DNA from: Breviolum minutum Mf 1.05b.01
Lineage: Eukaryota > Sar > Dinophyceae > Suessiales > Symbiodiniaceae
Direction: 5' to 3'
NCBI GenBank assembly: GCA_000507305.1
Contig: DF239314.1
Coordinates: 142,239 to 206,238, forward strand
DNA length: 64,000 nucleotides
Below, piece by piece: positions 21,101-30,188 of this stretch. The notes below the pieces were generated by a model. The model was not told the origin of the DNA and made no database searches. It was given only the letters and a program-made list of their open reading frames with translations. How positions within the stretch are numbered: the first letter of the stretch is position 1; each line of letters opens with the position of its first letter. A program made the position numbers and the translations under genes.

Positions 21101-23262
21101 TATAGGGGTTGTAACCTCATTTATAACTAGTATGGGCCCACCTTGCAGGGATTTCTTGGGGGCTTCAAACTGTTGAAAAAGAATACACCCCTGAAAACTA
21201 GGATGACAATAGAAAAACAAGCATTTGAAGATGTATCCCCCAATTAAGAATGGTGATTTTCCATTGACGTGTTAGTTTCCAGGAGGGTAGATTCCTGTTT
21301 TACATGTATCATCATGTATCTAGATACTATATTTGATATGAATAATGTCGAGCCAGAAGTGCAGCTTCGCTTAAAAGTCTCAAGGTAAATAGAACATACT
21401 CTACCAAACCACCACCTGGTGTCCAACAAAATGAGACAAGATAAGCTGTTTCCCACTAAGATGCAACAGGGCCCTACTGTTGATGGAAGAAATTGCGCGA
21501 AACCAGTTGAAAAGGAGAATGTACCATCTTTATAGGGTTTCATATAAAAACATGTGGTGCAGGATTTCTTTTCTATTTCTTCCATCACCAGTTGATAAAC
21601 TGCATCTTTATGTCACTATAACTTGGAACTACCCCCAACCCAGTAACAGCCACCACCAGGATTATTACATTTTTAGTAGGGAACCCCTTATAAACCTTCA
21701 TCCTGAGTGGGGGGTAGACCGAAACTATAACCCAACGATGCGCACGCAAGGTGAAGAAAGAACATGTCACATGTATTCCTCGATTCCGATCTTTTTCGAG
21801 ATTTTAGGTTCCAGTAGTTTTATGGTATGTAGTATATCTAGCTGGTGGTTTCAACCCATCTGAAAGATATGCTCGTCACATTAGATCATTTCCCCAAGGT
21901 GAAAATTGAAAATATCTAAAACCACCACCTAGATTTAGGTCTCGTAGAAGTCAAAAACTAAAAAGCAATATTAAATAAAGTGTTCATGCTGTTTATGGTA
22001 GAAATCCACCACCGGGCACTTAAAAAAGAATTGTAAATTACTTTGGTTTGACCATTTACTGTTGGTGGAAAGAATCCTTGTAACTAGTTGAGGCTGGTAG
22101 ATCATCTCATTATTTACCAGGATTTCTTTCATCAACAGTATCAACTGCTTTTAGATGATTTTAGGATTCCCTTCCAAGAATATACCGGGTAAACGTGATC
22201 AAAATTCACCGGCCCTAAATTAAAGCTGTGTTATCTGTTTTGCTTGGTTCCGGGTGCGAGAAAACCCAACCAAAACCCAAATTATTTGGCATGTTTCCCT
22301 TGCACTAACCAAATGGAACTGTAAAGAACAAGTTTTCAATGGATGTTTGGTGAAACAACCAATTTTGTATGTAATGATTTGGAATCATCCAATTGAAACA
22401 ACCATTGAAAAAAACTGTTTGTTCGGAGTTCCAGGCACATGTAATAGGTGAGGGAACCGCTCGTTTGGGGGTGACCGGCTTTGTCCAGAACTGAAGATGG
22501 TAGCATGGGAGTAGATTTAGTTCACTGTCTAGTGATGTTTGTAAAAATGACGACTTCAGGAAAAATATAATCCTAAGTTCATCCAATATTTCTTGCTTCA
22601 TATCTCAGACACCAGCTAACCCAAACTCCACTCCTATTCTCTTAATTGATGCTTCACTGAATGAAGGTTTGTGGTGGAAATGCAAATAATGTTGGCATTT
22701 AATGACCCCTGAAAAATCCCGAAATTCAAAGGAAATTCCAACAGACCCCTCAAACATACCCCAAACCCTCAACCACCTGTTTATGAAGGAAATCCTTTCA
22801 TATAGTCATATTGTACCTCCAGGTATGTTCAAAAAGGGGTCTGTTGGAATTTTCGTAGGGAGACATTCATGGAACCCCCTTCCCCCAGGGGATAGTTGGA
22901 TGTAACCCTACCAATGAACCCCTATAGGATATCCCTATATATGCCAAAAATCACGTGGGTATTTATGGGTTATATCTCATCCCCAAGAATTTGTAGAGAA
23001 CACCAGCTAAATACCATGGGGCCCACACGTACGTTAGGGAAATCACCCAATTGTTTCTTGAATTATAAGGATCCCTTCCCAGTATAAGCCTTTTGGATCC
23101 CTATAAACCAACCACTAGGGGATTATACAGATTATAATTACTACCCTACCCTATCTACACAAGGTGTTTTTACACCCACTTGTCACTTCACTTCCCCCTG
23201 CACCTTGGACAAGTGCTCCTCCAACTTTTTGCTCTGTGTCGATTTTCCACTGCGATCCAAAC
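12049..23262 (-). CDS. Thymidylate kinase (dTMP kinase), 10 exons seen, first exon missing
   Basis: This enzyme phosphorylates dTMP to dTDP with ATP, an essential step of dTTP supply. Ten minus-strand exons (listed separately) join into one frame of about 207 codons covering the whole family core: P-loop GLDRSGKST, FPNRKTPIG, the HRLFS-ANRWE junction, the catalytic DRYAFSG, the GLPCPD segment, the LID motif RSNFGDERYE and a C-terminal helix with VIHAEIR. Every junction keeps codon phase. All ten acceptors are AG|G. The donors are GT x5 and GC x4. The exon holding the N-terminal strand, which must end in phase 1 with the first base of the P-loop Gly codon, was not found; it should lie between 23.3 and about 34 kb. 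The introns are filled with hairpin elements of families A, B, C, F, H, M and others. The in-frame stop TAA at 12049-12051 gives a short, slightly unusual tail. The LID arginine motif agrees with the eukaryotic type, but isoform and location cannot be told. Confidence 0.92.
12262..12360. repeat. Family M repeat
   Basis: It contains AAATGGCGGTGAAAAGTGGTGATGAATCCC and a CATGGGATCGAATCCGT stretch, lying in the last thymidylate kinase intron. Confidence 0.5.
12541..12665. mobile_element. Family J hairpin element in thymidylate kinase intron
   Basis: The ends GCCCTGGAAGTCCTTGGCC and AACTTCCAGGGTAAG enclose GGTTTACGAGCTTCACCA and TTATCATCACCCAAAAGGAGG. Confidence 0.7.
12777..12815 (-). CDS. Thymidylate kinase exon (VKWQDVNGARDME)
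   Basis: 39 nt, AG|G acceptor and GT donor (GTGGGG). It supplies the W..V.G.RD.E segment that precedes the last helix in the family. Phase 0 on both sides. Confidence 0.85.
12857..12928. mobile_element. Family A hairpin element, shortened
   Basis: The left arm CTAGTTGGTGGTTTCAGCCC and right arm ATTGAAATCACCACTCAG are kept. The CATTTGAAAAAT part of the interior is deleted. It lies 42 bp upstream of a thymidylate kinase exon. Confidence 0.65.
13229..13273 (-). CDS. Thymidylate kinase exon (AKVRAQFKDPRLRAH)
   Basis: 45 nt, acceptor CAG|G and donor GTGACT. It matches the helix after the LID that carries the family pattern KVR..F. Phase 0 on both sides. Confidence 0.88.
13376..13428. mobile_element. 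Family D element, left half
   Basis: CCCATAGTATCCATGGG followed by ATATTTACCTACATTTACCC. No right arm was found. Confidence 0.5.
14135..14290. repeat. Family M repeat, long copy
   Basis: CGAACGGAAAAGTGAACC, then AAATGGTGGTGAAAGATGGTGATGAATACC and AATCCATAAAAAAAACACCC. The same order of blocks is seen at 9000-9110. Confidence 0.5.
14459..14515 (-). CDS. Thymidylate kinase exon with LID motif
   Basis: 57 nt reading VGAARSNFGDERYENPEMQ. FGDERYE is the LID/ERYE signature of the family. Acceptor CAG|G, donor GC (GCGGAA). Phase 0 on both sides. Confidence 0.92.
15393..15535. mobile_element. Family G hairpin element
   Basis: CTACAAGGTGAGCGGG at the left faces CCCACCTTGTA at the right. The interior has inverted GGTTGTAACTCC / GGGGTTATAACGGTTATAAC stretches. 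The best copies are near 21004, 57229 and 61569. Confidence 0.6.
15581..15663 (-). CDS. Thymidylate kinase exon with GLP.PD segment
   Basis: 83 nt: two bases complete a Gly codon, then LDFTWCQSPDRGLPCPD and GVFFLHIDEK. WC..PD.GLP.PD is diagnostic for the family. Acceptor GAG|G, donor GC (GCGCGA) in phase 0. Confidence 0.93.
15703..15812. mobile_element. Family C hairpin element
   Basis: The left end TACTGTTGATGGAAGAAATC, then CTGCACCACTTGATAAG, is mirrored by ATGGTGCAGAATTTTGTCTT and CCATCACC. It ends 40 bp before a thymidylate kinase acceptor. The family has about a dozen copies here. Confidence 0.75.
16000..16140. mobile_element. Family H element, diverged
   Basis: CCAACCCCAAGAATTTGATTTCCCCC at the left and CGGAGGGTCCCATGGCTGATTCTT at the right correspond to the two H ends. 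Confidence 0.5.
16317..16389 (-). CDS. Thymidylate kinase exon with DRY motif
   Basis: 73 nt reading DLRAGTTIICDRYAFSGVAY and SAAK plus one base. DRYAFSG carries the catalytic Asp-Arg. Acceptor CAG|G, donor GC (GCCGGG). The split Gly codon is completed by the next exon. Confidence 0.95.
16454..16586. mobile_element. Family H hairpin element
   Basis: It begins TACCCTAGGAATCCGATTTC and ends GGCTGATTCTTAGGGTA. Internal markers are GTCATTTTGAGGACCC and TTTCGGAGGGTCC. Other copies are near 17402, 41069, 45699, 46032, 51412, 53630 and 63937. Confidence 0.7.
17402..17540. mobile_element. Family H hairpin element, opposite orientation
   Basis: TACCCTAAGAATCAGC at the left and CGGATTCTCAGGG at the right, with GGGTCCTCAAAATGAC between. 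It lies in the same thymidylate kinase intron as the 16454 copy, so the two could pair. Confidence 0.7.
17589..17692. mobile_element. Family B element, diverged
   Basis: CCCCCGAAGTCTAACAGCTCGCCCC at the left with GGAAGACAGG and TTTTAGGATGG in the spacer. The right arm is weak. Confidence 0.5.
18266..18301 (-). CDS. Thymidylate kinase exon (ANRWEMAKSIVE)
   Basis: 36 nt. NRWE is the conserved motif following the HLLFS strand. Acceptor CAG|G, donor GC (GCTCGG). Phase 0 on both sides. Confidence 0.92.
18371..18497. mobile_element. Family F hairpin element
   Basis: GGGATGTCCTGCTGGTGCTTAGTAAATGG at the left faces TTACTAACTTCCATGGACACCC at the right. The inner pair is ATTGTAACCCC / GGTTGTAAG. Other copies are near 24320, 33605, 45224, 47798 and 52852. 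Confidence 0.75.
19499..19541 (-). CDS. Thymidylate kinase exon (QLELPDEAVHRLFS)
   Basis: 43 nt: one base completes an Arg codon, then 14 codons ending in the HRLFS strand. Acceptor CAG|G, donor GTTCCC in phase 0. The same bases are open and splice-like on the plus strand, but the protein match decides for minus. Confidence 0.88.
20216..20340. mobile_element. Family B element
   Basis: CTATACTCCTTAAAAACTAAGAG at the left and GTCTTAGTTTTCGTAGGGAGGG at the right. Confidence 0.55.
20639..20721 (-). CDS. Thymidylate kinase exon (FPNRKTPIG)
   Basis: 83 nt reading VSPGPVKWMCFPNRKTPIG and IAIDLYLR plus two bases. FP.R.TPIG is the dTMP-binding segment. Acceptor CAG|G, donor GTGCGC. The split Arg codon joins the 19541 exon. 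Confidence 0.93.
20792..20893. mobile_element. Family A hairpin element in thymidylate kinase intron
   Basis: CTAGTTGGTGGTTGAACCC and TTTGAAACCACCACCTAG ends, with GGGAATCTTCCCCAAATAGGG in the centre, itself a small hairpin. Confidence 0.8.
21004..21147. mobile_element. Family G hairpin element
   Basis: CACAAGGTGGGCCCCAGATAC at the left and ACTAGTATGGGCCCACCTTG at the right. The inner pair ATAAGTGGATTTACATTTAAC / GGGGTTGTAACCTCATTTAT encloses GGCTGAAGATGATTGGGTAAC. Confidence 0.75.
21187..21290. mobile_element. Family B element
   Basis: TACACCCCTGAAAACTAGGATG at the left and GTGTTAGTTTCCAGGAGGGTAG at the right, with CATTTGAAGATGTAT in the spacer. Confidence 0.6.
21476..21592. mobile_element. 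Family C hairpin element
   Basis: TACTGTTGATGGAAGAAATTG at the left and GGTGCAGGATTTC...TTTCTTCCATCACC at the right. Confidence 0.7.
21838..21932. mobile_element. Family A hairpin element
   Basis: CTAGCTGGTGGTTTCAACCC and TCTAAAACCACCACCTAG ends; the ATGCTCGTCACATTAGATCATTTCC subtype of interior. Confidence 0.75.
22058..22141. mobile_element. Family C hairpin element, short
   Basis: TACTGTTGGTGGAAAGAATCC at the left and GGATTTCTTTCATCAACAGTA at the right. Confidence 0.7.
22728..22852. mobile_element. Family N hairpin element, copy 2
   Basis: AAATTCCAACAGACCCC, then AACATACCCC, faces GGTATGTTC...GGGGTCTGTTGGAATTTT. The centre GAAGGAAATCCTTTC is a perfect small palindrome. Confidence 0.75.
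22880..23078. repeat. Family P repeat, copy 1
   Basis: Ordered blocks GGATAGTTGGATGTAACCC, TACCAATGAACCCC, ATCCCTATATATGCC, CCCCAAGAATTTGTAGAGAAC and CACCCAATTGT recur at 59852-60000 in the same order. Confidence 0.6.
23192..23262 (-). CDS. Thymidylate kinase exon with P-loop
   Basis: 71 nt: two bases complete a Gly codon, then LDRSGKSTQSKKLEEHL and SKVQGE. GLDRSGKST is the Walker A loop binding ATP. Acceptor CAG|G, donor GTGAAG in phase 0. The opposite strand is also open here but shows no family motif. Confidence 0.93.
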
Positions 23263-23588
23263 CTGCTGTGTTGATCGCCGATGGCAACGTGGCGGTTTTG
23301 TTGCATGCAAAGTCTCGGGGGAGATGTAAGCGTAACACAAACCCAAGAGGAAGGTCAAAGAGTACAGAAAAACCTACCAAGAAGGCACACCTTTTACTTA
23401 CAGTTCTGAAAGTGAACAACCTGAACTCATGAACTTCGATGGGGGGGTCCCCTAAAAATTCAGAGATTATGACACGACCACAAACCAAGATGAGATTTGA
23501 AACCTGCGGGAGTACACCACCGAAAACTCAGGAATGTCCCCAAAAGAAGGGGCCATGTCATCAAAGGAAAGGATCGCTGGCTCCCTAC

Positions 23589-23775
23589 TGTTGATGGTTC
23601 AGAAATCCGGCGAGCACCACCTGGGATGCATAAGACTCTGTTAATTGGGATATAGTACCTAGCTGGTGGTTTCACCCCATCTGAAAAATATGCTCGTCAA
23701 CTTCCCCAGGTAGGGATGAAACTGAAATGACTACCAACCTCAACTGGTTAGCAGGATTTCTTCCACAACAGTATG
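23589..23775. mobile_element. Family C element carrying a nested family A copy
   Basis: The outer ends are TACTGTTGATGGTTCAGAAA and GGATTTCTTCCACAACAGTA. The C interior is interrupted at 23659 by CTAGCTGGTGGTTTCACCCC and further A sequence before C resumes with CTACCAACCTCAACTGGTTA. The A copy lacks its right arm. Confidence 0.7.
23659..23735. mobile_element. Family A element nested in family C
   Basis: It starts CTAGCTGGTGG with ATATGCTCGTCAACTTCCCC and TAGGGATGAAACTGAAATG, and is truncated at the right. It shows A jumping, or being copied, after C. Confidence 0.6.
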
Positions 23776-23907
23776 AAGGGAAATTTTAGAGAACCGCCAG
23801 TTTCAAATCGCTCACTCCCTTCCAACTCTCACCAGCTTGCAAAAAAATAAACCCTTGCAAGGATTGGAAAAAAAAACATGTCCTGCAAAATCATCTTATC
23901 TTTGCTG

Positions 23908-24005
23908 CAAAGTGGGCTCCGTCACCTGTTATAAATGGTGTTATAACGCCACTAGGGGTTATAACCCCAGTCGCACATTTATTTCCGACCATTTACGGGT
24001 TAATC
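23908..24005. mobile_element. Family G element, partial
   Basis: CAAAGTGGGCTCCGTCACC at the left, with GGTGTTATAACGCC / GGGGTTATAACCCC and GACCATTTACGGG in the interior. The right arm is missing. Confidence 0.45.
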
Positions 24006-24171
24006 AAGCACCTGTGAAAAACGTATCAAACACCTGGCGTTGTGCACTGGTAAAGACACGAAACTGCCTCAAAAACTCCTTTTCTCGCAGCAAACGGAGG
24101 AATACAGAGGTTTCCAATCCAGGATTCGACTGGGCTCAGCCAAGAAACAAACCCAAATTATATGCAAGTGA

Positions 24172-24255
24172 ATCAACCAATGGTTTTTGGTGGTTTGGGA
24201 TTCTAGGGGTACCCCGAAGTAACAATCCCCTAGAATCCCAGGAATCCAAATTGAC
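24172..24255. mobile_element. Family O hairpin, short copy
   Basis: AACCAATGGTTTTTGGTGGTTTGGGATTCTAGGGG and CCCCTAGAATCCCAGGAATCC. The loop is reduced compared with the 10310 and 37297 copies. Confidence 0.55.
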
Positions 24256-24319
24256 TCTTACGTCAAAAAAAACAAACTTTGGGTCCGATCAACGCTAAAA
24301 AATGAAAAGATGTAGGCTA

Positions 24320-24450
24320 CTGGGATGTCCTGCTGGTGCTTAGTAAATGGATTATAACCCCCGTTATAAGCAGGTTGTACATCCCGTAAATAGGTTATAA
24401 CTAACCCAACTTACTAGCTAGTTACTAACTTCCATGGACACCCCAGTAGG
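24320..24450. mobile_element. Family F hairpin element
   Basis: CTGGGATGTCCTGCTGGTGC at the left and TTCCATGGACACCCCAG at the right. It is very similar to the 18371 copy. Confidence 0.8.
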
Positions 24451-24597
24451 CTATATTTGTCAAACCCAAACTGAACCCGGGCTAAGAAGAAATGCCTGTT
24501 CAGTGTGCCAAGTTGAAAAGAACTGCCTGGAATTTGATAGTTTATGAAGAAAGAGAAAAAAGGTGAGCCCTTACTAGTTATAAATGGCATTATATTA

Positions 24598-24695
24598 CTA
24601 GCTGGTGGTTTCAACTCATTTGAAAAATATTAGTCAAATTGGGAATCTTCCCCATAGGCGTGAAAATAAAAAATATTTGAGTTGCCACCAACCAG
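24598..24695. mobile_element. Family A hairpin element
   Basis: CTAGCTGGTGGTTTCAACTC at the left. The right arm is the variant TTTGAGTTGCCACCAACCAG. Confidence 0.7.
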
Positions 24696-24943
24696 ATTGC
24701 ATTAACCATATGGTCATATGGGACAAAAATGACATCTTTCATCATCTGACTGAACATGATGACCTGACAACTTCAGGGAAAATTCTCCGCCTCCCCAAAT
24801 CCTAGAAACTAAATCAACCAAGGCAAAACTATGTTCCCTTGCTAAAGGTTTAACTTTTAGTAAGTTACGCCAAATTTAAAGGGGCTGTTCGAGTATACGG
24901 GACGATCATAAAGACTTTGCCAAATCAACCTGACATTTCTCAC

Positions 24944-24991
24944 TTTTCGCAGGTTTTTCCTTGCAAACAAAAATCCGTCAAAGCACGCGGC
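24944..24991 (-). CDS. Exon candidate (AACFDGFL...)
   Basis: 48 nt in phase 0 on both sides, reading AACFDGFLFARKNLRK. The acceptor is a T-rich tract ending GAAG|G and the donor GTGAGA is strong. Its phase does not fit directly before the P-loop exon, so it is not assigned to thymidylate kinase; it may belong to an unseen gene. Confidence 0.35.
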
Positions 24992-26184
24992 CTTCGAAGA
25001 CCAAAAAAAGGCCACGTGTCGCCGCCGCACCCCAATGCGGCTTGTCCTGTGGGAAATTTGGCCAGGTCCCGGTGAACATTTCCATCCAAATGGCCGAACT
25101 TCATGGCTGAAAAACATGGGGGTGATCCTAACCACTTACGAGTCCTGGGATGATCCAAGCAAAAAATATGTTTCAAATCTGTTTCTTGCCCTGGAATCCG
25201 TTTTGTCAACTATTTTCGTTGAATGGTTTTTGTGGCGTTTCCGTCAACATTTTACCCACCCGAAGTCAAGTCCACCAATCCTAAGAATAGTCTCCTGCAA
25301 CCCAATGCCACCCCCGCTTGGCTTGGTTTACCAAAAAATAACATGTATCCTAAGTAAGAGAGATTCCCCATGGATTTTCGTCCTGGGATTTTTTTCACCG
25401 ACTCGGCAGTTGCCACCAAGAATTTCAGGTACCAAAGCCATGGAGGGTTCAGGGTCTGTACTTTTGAGGTATCTTGGAAGTGGAAACACTCGATCCTAAG
25501 GGGACTTACTAACCCTGGTTATTAACAATTTACAAGTCCTGGGATGATCCTCCAAGTAGGGTGTGTGTTTTCCCTTACATAAGCCTTGTCCTAATACAGC
25601 TTAATTATAGATGACGGTGAGGATCCCGAACGATTTTATCATGTTTGGTCAACCTACCCCGCCTAACCTACGCCCCCCAGAAATAAGGGGTTCATAGCCG
25701 GCCTTTTTTTTCGGGAAACCAATGGTGAACAAACCTACCGTTAGGGGGGAATAAGTTTACCAGTCATAATCTTCGCTACCAACGACATCTTTGGTGACAG
25801 AAGTCCCTGCCTCCAAAGGTAGATCCAACAGTTGCATCGCGTCTTGAATATTGCTCACCTGTACCTGGCGAGAAACAAAAACAACGCATTTCCACAACAC
25901 TGTTTTTTTTCGGGGTGGGAGAAAAGTTGGACCCAGAAAAAGAGATGGGCAAACAAAAATATTGGCAAATATGTATATATATATATGGGTAACAATGTAA
26001 AAGATGTTTCTTTTCAGCCATCATTTTTTGTTGAAGCTCTTCAAAATGAATCACTTGATTTTCACTTTTGAGCTGTGCGACACAAAAACCCGCCATGACA
26101 CCACCTATCACACGGTTCAAAATTTACCGCTCCACCAGAAGACTACCTGGATTTGCTTGCGATGCAGGGAGAAAGTTCCTAAGA

Positions 26185-26258
26185 TATTTTCCCAAATGGT
26201 GGTTTGAGAATGATTTACCATGGTACAATCCAAAACACCTAAAAACAAATCCAAGCTA
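26185..26258. repeat. Family M repeat
   Basis: CCCAAATGGTGGTTTGAG, then AATGATTTACCATGGTACAATCC and AACACCTAAAAACAAATCC. Confidence 0.45.
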
Positions 26259-26460
26259 CTTGGTGGCGAAATGGTACTTCGTAACTATAAGTTGGCTTGT
26301 GAGTAAAATTAACCCCTTCATGGGAATTTAAGATACCCCACCAAAGCTCACCAAGACATGAGGCCTTATTAAGGTATTACTAAGGGAAAATAGTGGTGAA
26401 TAACCTGTTAAAGGCCTTATTTGCTGGTGGTGGGGGTGGGGGGCCCCCCTTAAATTCCCA

Positions 26461-26690
26461 TGACCCTTCTGAGTTGGATTGAACTTCATCGGCATGGAAA
26501 TCACCACGCAACCTGCGGCAAATCTGCTGATTGATCCAAAACTCTTCCAGCAAAACCGAACGGCCAAGTTCATCTGGCCCCAAGTTGTTTCAAAATTTCA
26601 CCCTTTGAACCATCAGATGGAAGTGACCCGAATGATTTATGGAGGCATTCTTCGCAAATTCCTCGCAAATCAGTGATCTTTGTGAGGTTG
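26461..26690. other. Stretch with open frames on both strands
   Basis: Plus reads IGMEITTQPAANLLIDPK onward to FLANQ stop; minus reads NNLGPDELGRSVLLEEFWIN with an AG|G site inside. Both look protein-like and no family is recognised. One is probably a real exon or a retroelement remnant. Confidence 0.25.
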
Positions 26691-27273
26691 GTGTATCCCC
26701 TACACATATCCCGAAAATCTAGCTCAACCTTTGCTGCATCCTCATGGGAGAGTCATTTCCTGGATGTGGCATTGTGACCGGGAAGGGATCCGGATCCCTT
26801 AGATTCCCATGGGAAAAATTCATGCGAAATCTTTCCCCCAAGATGTCAAGAAACACAGCGGGCAACTCAGCGCAACTATAATAGGATTCTTAAGGGTGGA
26901 TTTGGTTGGTGATTCCCCTAATCTTCCCTAAGCTTCCCCAATCTTCCCAAACGGAATCCTTAGAATTCTCCAGTTACCCCCTCTCCTTGAACCCTTAAGA
27001 ACCCAACAAAACTACATCCCAACCATCTCTGTCTCGAGAGGGGCACGGGACTCAATTGCTGTTTGCTGTTTTTTAACGCCGTGGTGACCTTGGAAGAAGG
27101 CAGGAGGCATCTGACGCGTAGGAAACCATGGTGCCCTCTCTCATCGAGTTGGTGGTTTTTTGCTTCCTAAAAGGTGGTTTTTTTTTAATGAAAAAAAAGC
27201 AGTGGAAGCAATTTGTTTGGACTTTTTTCCAAAAATGATTTTGTTTTTTTGATATTTTTCAATTTATCATGGT

Positions 27274-27383
27274 CTAGGTGGTGGTTTCAAGCCATTACCC
27301 ATTTGAAATAATATGCTCGTCAAATTGGATCATTTCCTCAAGGATCGGGTTGAAAATAACAAATCTTTGAAACCACCACCTAG
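27274..27383. mobile_element. Family A hairpin element
   Basis: CTAGGTGGTGGTTTCAAGCC and TTTGAAACCACCACCTAG ends, nearly perfect. The interior has a small duplication of CCATT. Confidence 0.8.
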
Positions 27384-27565
27384 TGGTGTAAAGTCAAATA
27401 GATTGCCTGAAAATGTCTGACCCCCCCAAGTCCACTTTGGCGTGGACTTTGAGTGGTGGGGTTGCTGTTGGGGAAGGTTGCAAAAAAAAAGTTGTTGCCC
27501 TTGATGACCAAAGAGAGTTGGCGAAGTAGTCGAAGATGATTGACCAGTGTTGTGTCTCATTAATG

Positions 27566-27670
27566 ATACGCTCTGGTAAACTCACATAGCAATGGAAAAC
27601 CACCATTGTTAATAGGAGATACATCTTCCAAGGGTCCATGTTTCATTGCTATGTTAGTTTACCAGAGTGG
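27566..27670. mobile_element. Family B hairpin element
   Basis: CTCTGGTAAACTCACATAGC, then AATGG, faces CCATTGCTATGTTAGTTTACCAGAG. The arms match each other closely and differ from those of other B copies. Confidence 0.75.
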
Positions 27671-28169
27671 AATGTTTATGATAATATTATACTCCTCATA
27701 ATAACGGTACACCCAATATTGGCAATAATATTCATTTGCTAGCAAAATAGACATTTAGAGAAAACATATAACAGTGTAGTATAATCCCCTGCATACCCTA
27801 AACAACTAGGGTTTTTCATTGCTCAAATAGATCCCCGACACTCTTAGAAAACCAGCAAGCCCAAACAACACTAGCATGCAATGGGAAGAAATCTTGCACC
27901 ACCTTGCATGTATAAACCCTCCCGAAAACAAACGGCTGGCATCTGAAAATGGGGGGGTCCGTCCCCTAAAAGAAGGAGATTCTTAACTTAGAAACCATCA
28001 TTCTTAGGGCTCCAGCCGTTCGTTTGCCTTGGTTAGTAAACCCCTTGCGTCAGCAGTGAAAACCACTACATACATATTCACCAAAAGATTCAGAAATTCG
28101 GGTACCTAAAATGGAGGAATCCTCACCTATGTAAGCAGTATGGATACGGCCTCTGTGAAGGAATCCCCT

Positions 28170-28250
28170 ACTTGGAGGATCATCCCTGTTAGTAAGTGCT
28201 TAATAACCAGGGTTAGTAAGCGCCAACCCCTCGTGTTGAGTCTCCCCTGA
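28170..28250. mobile_element. Family E element, partial
   Basis: ACTTGGAGGATCATCCCTG followed by TTAGTAAGTGCTTAATAACCAGG. The right arm is absent. Complete copies are at 36609, 49748 and 54354. Confidence 0.5.
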
Positions 28251-29914
28251 CGTTGGAGATCAATCCGGAACTCATGGGTTGACCTTGTTGGCCAAAGCAA
28301 TTCTTCTTTTTCGTTTGCGGCTTTTTTTTCTAAAGGGGTAGAAGGGATGATACCATGGGAACCCAGAAAATCTCACCCCAGTTCAAGAGGAAAATCATCT
28401 TCCAAACCTCCATTTGTTCAAAGTTCAAATTGTTAATGTTCCAGGGTGGAGGGGAGGAAAAACTTTCCAATTTTTTTGGAGCTCAGGGGAATAATGCCTG
28501 GTTAAAGGACTATGATGGCTAATAACCCTTAATTTCTGGTCGGGTAGTTTTCATGGGGGTAGGCAACGGAGGGCCATACCCAAACATTCAATAAAACTAG
28601 TGGCTTTACCCACATTTACAACCTAAACTACCCAGTTGTGTAGGTAAACAGACCTATCAACTTAGGCTAGGGGAACTTTAGGGAACCCATAAAAAAAAAA
28701 ACACACAAAAGGCTAGATTCATTCAACCTCTCTTAGACACCCCCCTCTTAAGAATCTCATAAATCAACCAAGAAAAAAACGCCGGGGAAAAGAAAACCTA
28801 CCACAAAAAATCACTGAAAGTCCTTCAGTCAAAATTGTATTCAAAGTCCCCAAAAAACATATTTGAAGCCATCTTTGGGTATGAAAATTTCGGCACAAAA
28901 AGCTGGCCGTTTGCACCCCTGGCCATATGAGAGCAAAAGTTGACAGGGGACCGGGGAAATGCTTTTTTTCGTTAAAGTTCCAATGGAGTTGGGCATACGT
29001 ACATCTATTTCTAAAGACTATCATGTTTAATGCTTTTCCTGTAAAGACCATTGCTTTCCTAAGGATTTTCAAATAACAAATCCAGGGGATAGTTATTTTC
29101 ACAGTCTTGGACCTGCAGGGAATGGAGTTTTTTGGCATACAATATGTGCCAGGGTCTAGTTTAAACTCCTTATATTGGGGCTGGTCATCTCAACTTTAAC
29201 AACGGGAATTCTTGCAAAGGGCCATGTAAATCCTTACTATGTATTGGGCCTTCTATAGATATGCTGTACTTGCTGGCGAAACTGTAGTAGGGATCGTAGC
29301 TGACCCTGGGACCCCCAAAACCCGTGTTAAACATGAAGGTTTTTTGAAAAGCCCTAAAAAGATGGGTAAAATAATCCCTAAGAATCAAAATGTTGGTAAA
29401 TAACACTAGTTAGGTTGAAGTTGGGTGGGTTCGCCCGTATTTTACATTACAGGGGTTAATGAACAACTTGGTAAATTACAACTAGTTAGGTGATTTCACC
29501 CTATCTAGGGGACGAATTTCCAGCAACTTGAAGTTGCTTTTTTTAATAACAGCCACCTTCTCAAGATTTCTTAGGTTCAAGCCTCTCATGTTTGAAAAAA
29601 ACCTGCTTTTTTCTGTCTCCCTTTTGAAGGTTCAACCTTCAGACAAATATGGATTTGTTTGTTTTTGGTTGGGCCTTCAACTTGAAGGTAGAGACTTTCC
29701 CAAGCCAAAAAATAAGCGGAACCTCAATTGGGAGCCCCCCACGACTCATCTGAAATTCCGATAGCAACTGTTCCTGAGTGCATGCGTTTCATGACCCCTG
29801 ATGCTTCAAGGGTGGTTTCCCTCACTGGATATTTTCCCCAACTCAAAAAAGGAAGATTTCAAATCCCTAAAAGCCCTTGGAACTGGATTTGTTAAAAAAG
29901 CAAACTTAAGTTCA

Positions 29915-30188
29915 TACTGTTGATGGCTGAAATCCTGCACCAATTGATATGTAGTAGTATTCATTTGCTTATATATACTTTATTCACATAATTTACATTT
30001 ATACTTACACCATAAGACATGGAAATATTAGGAGCATCTTACATTCCTACATGTTTTTCTCCATAATTCTGAAAGTAACACATTCATCAATGCGAATTCC
30101 CAGCGTTTTTTGTGTATTTTTCAGAGCTCCCATTACTTACAGGGTTGTATACATCCCAGGTGGTGGAGGATTTCTTCCATCAACAGTA
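29915..30188. mobile_element. Family C element, long form
   Basis: TACTGTTGATGGCTGAAATCC and GGATTTCTTCCATCAACAGTA lie about 270 bp apart, over twice the usual C length. The extra interior is AT-rich and unrecognised, and could be an inserted element. Confidence 0.65.

Noticed and set aside
23837-24298. Plus-strand frame of 153 codons
   Set aside because: It runs through parts of family G and family O elements; the sequence is repeat-derived.
25035-25499. Plus-strand frame of 154 codons
   Set aside because: It crosses a family E-like arm (AGTCCTGGGATGATCC) and several repeats, has no recognised motif, and the better-supported exon signal nearby is on the minus strand.
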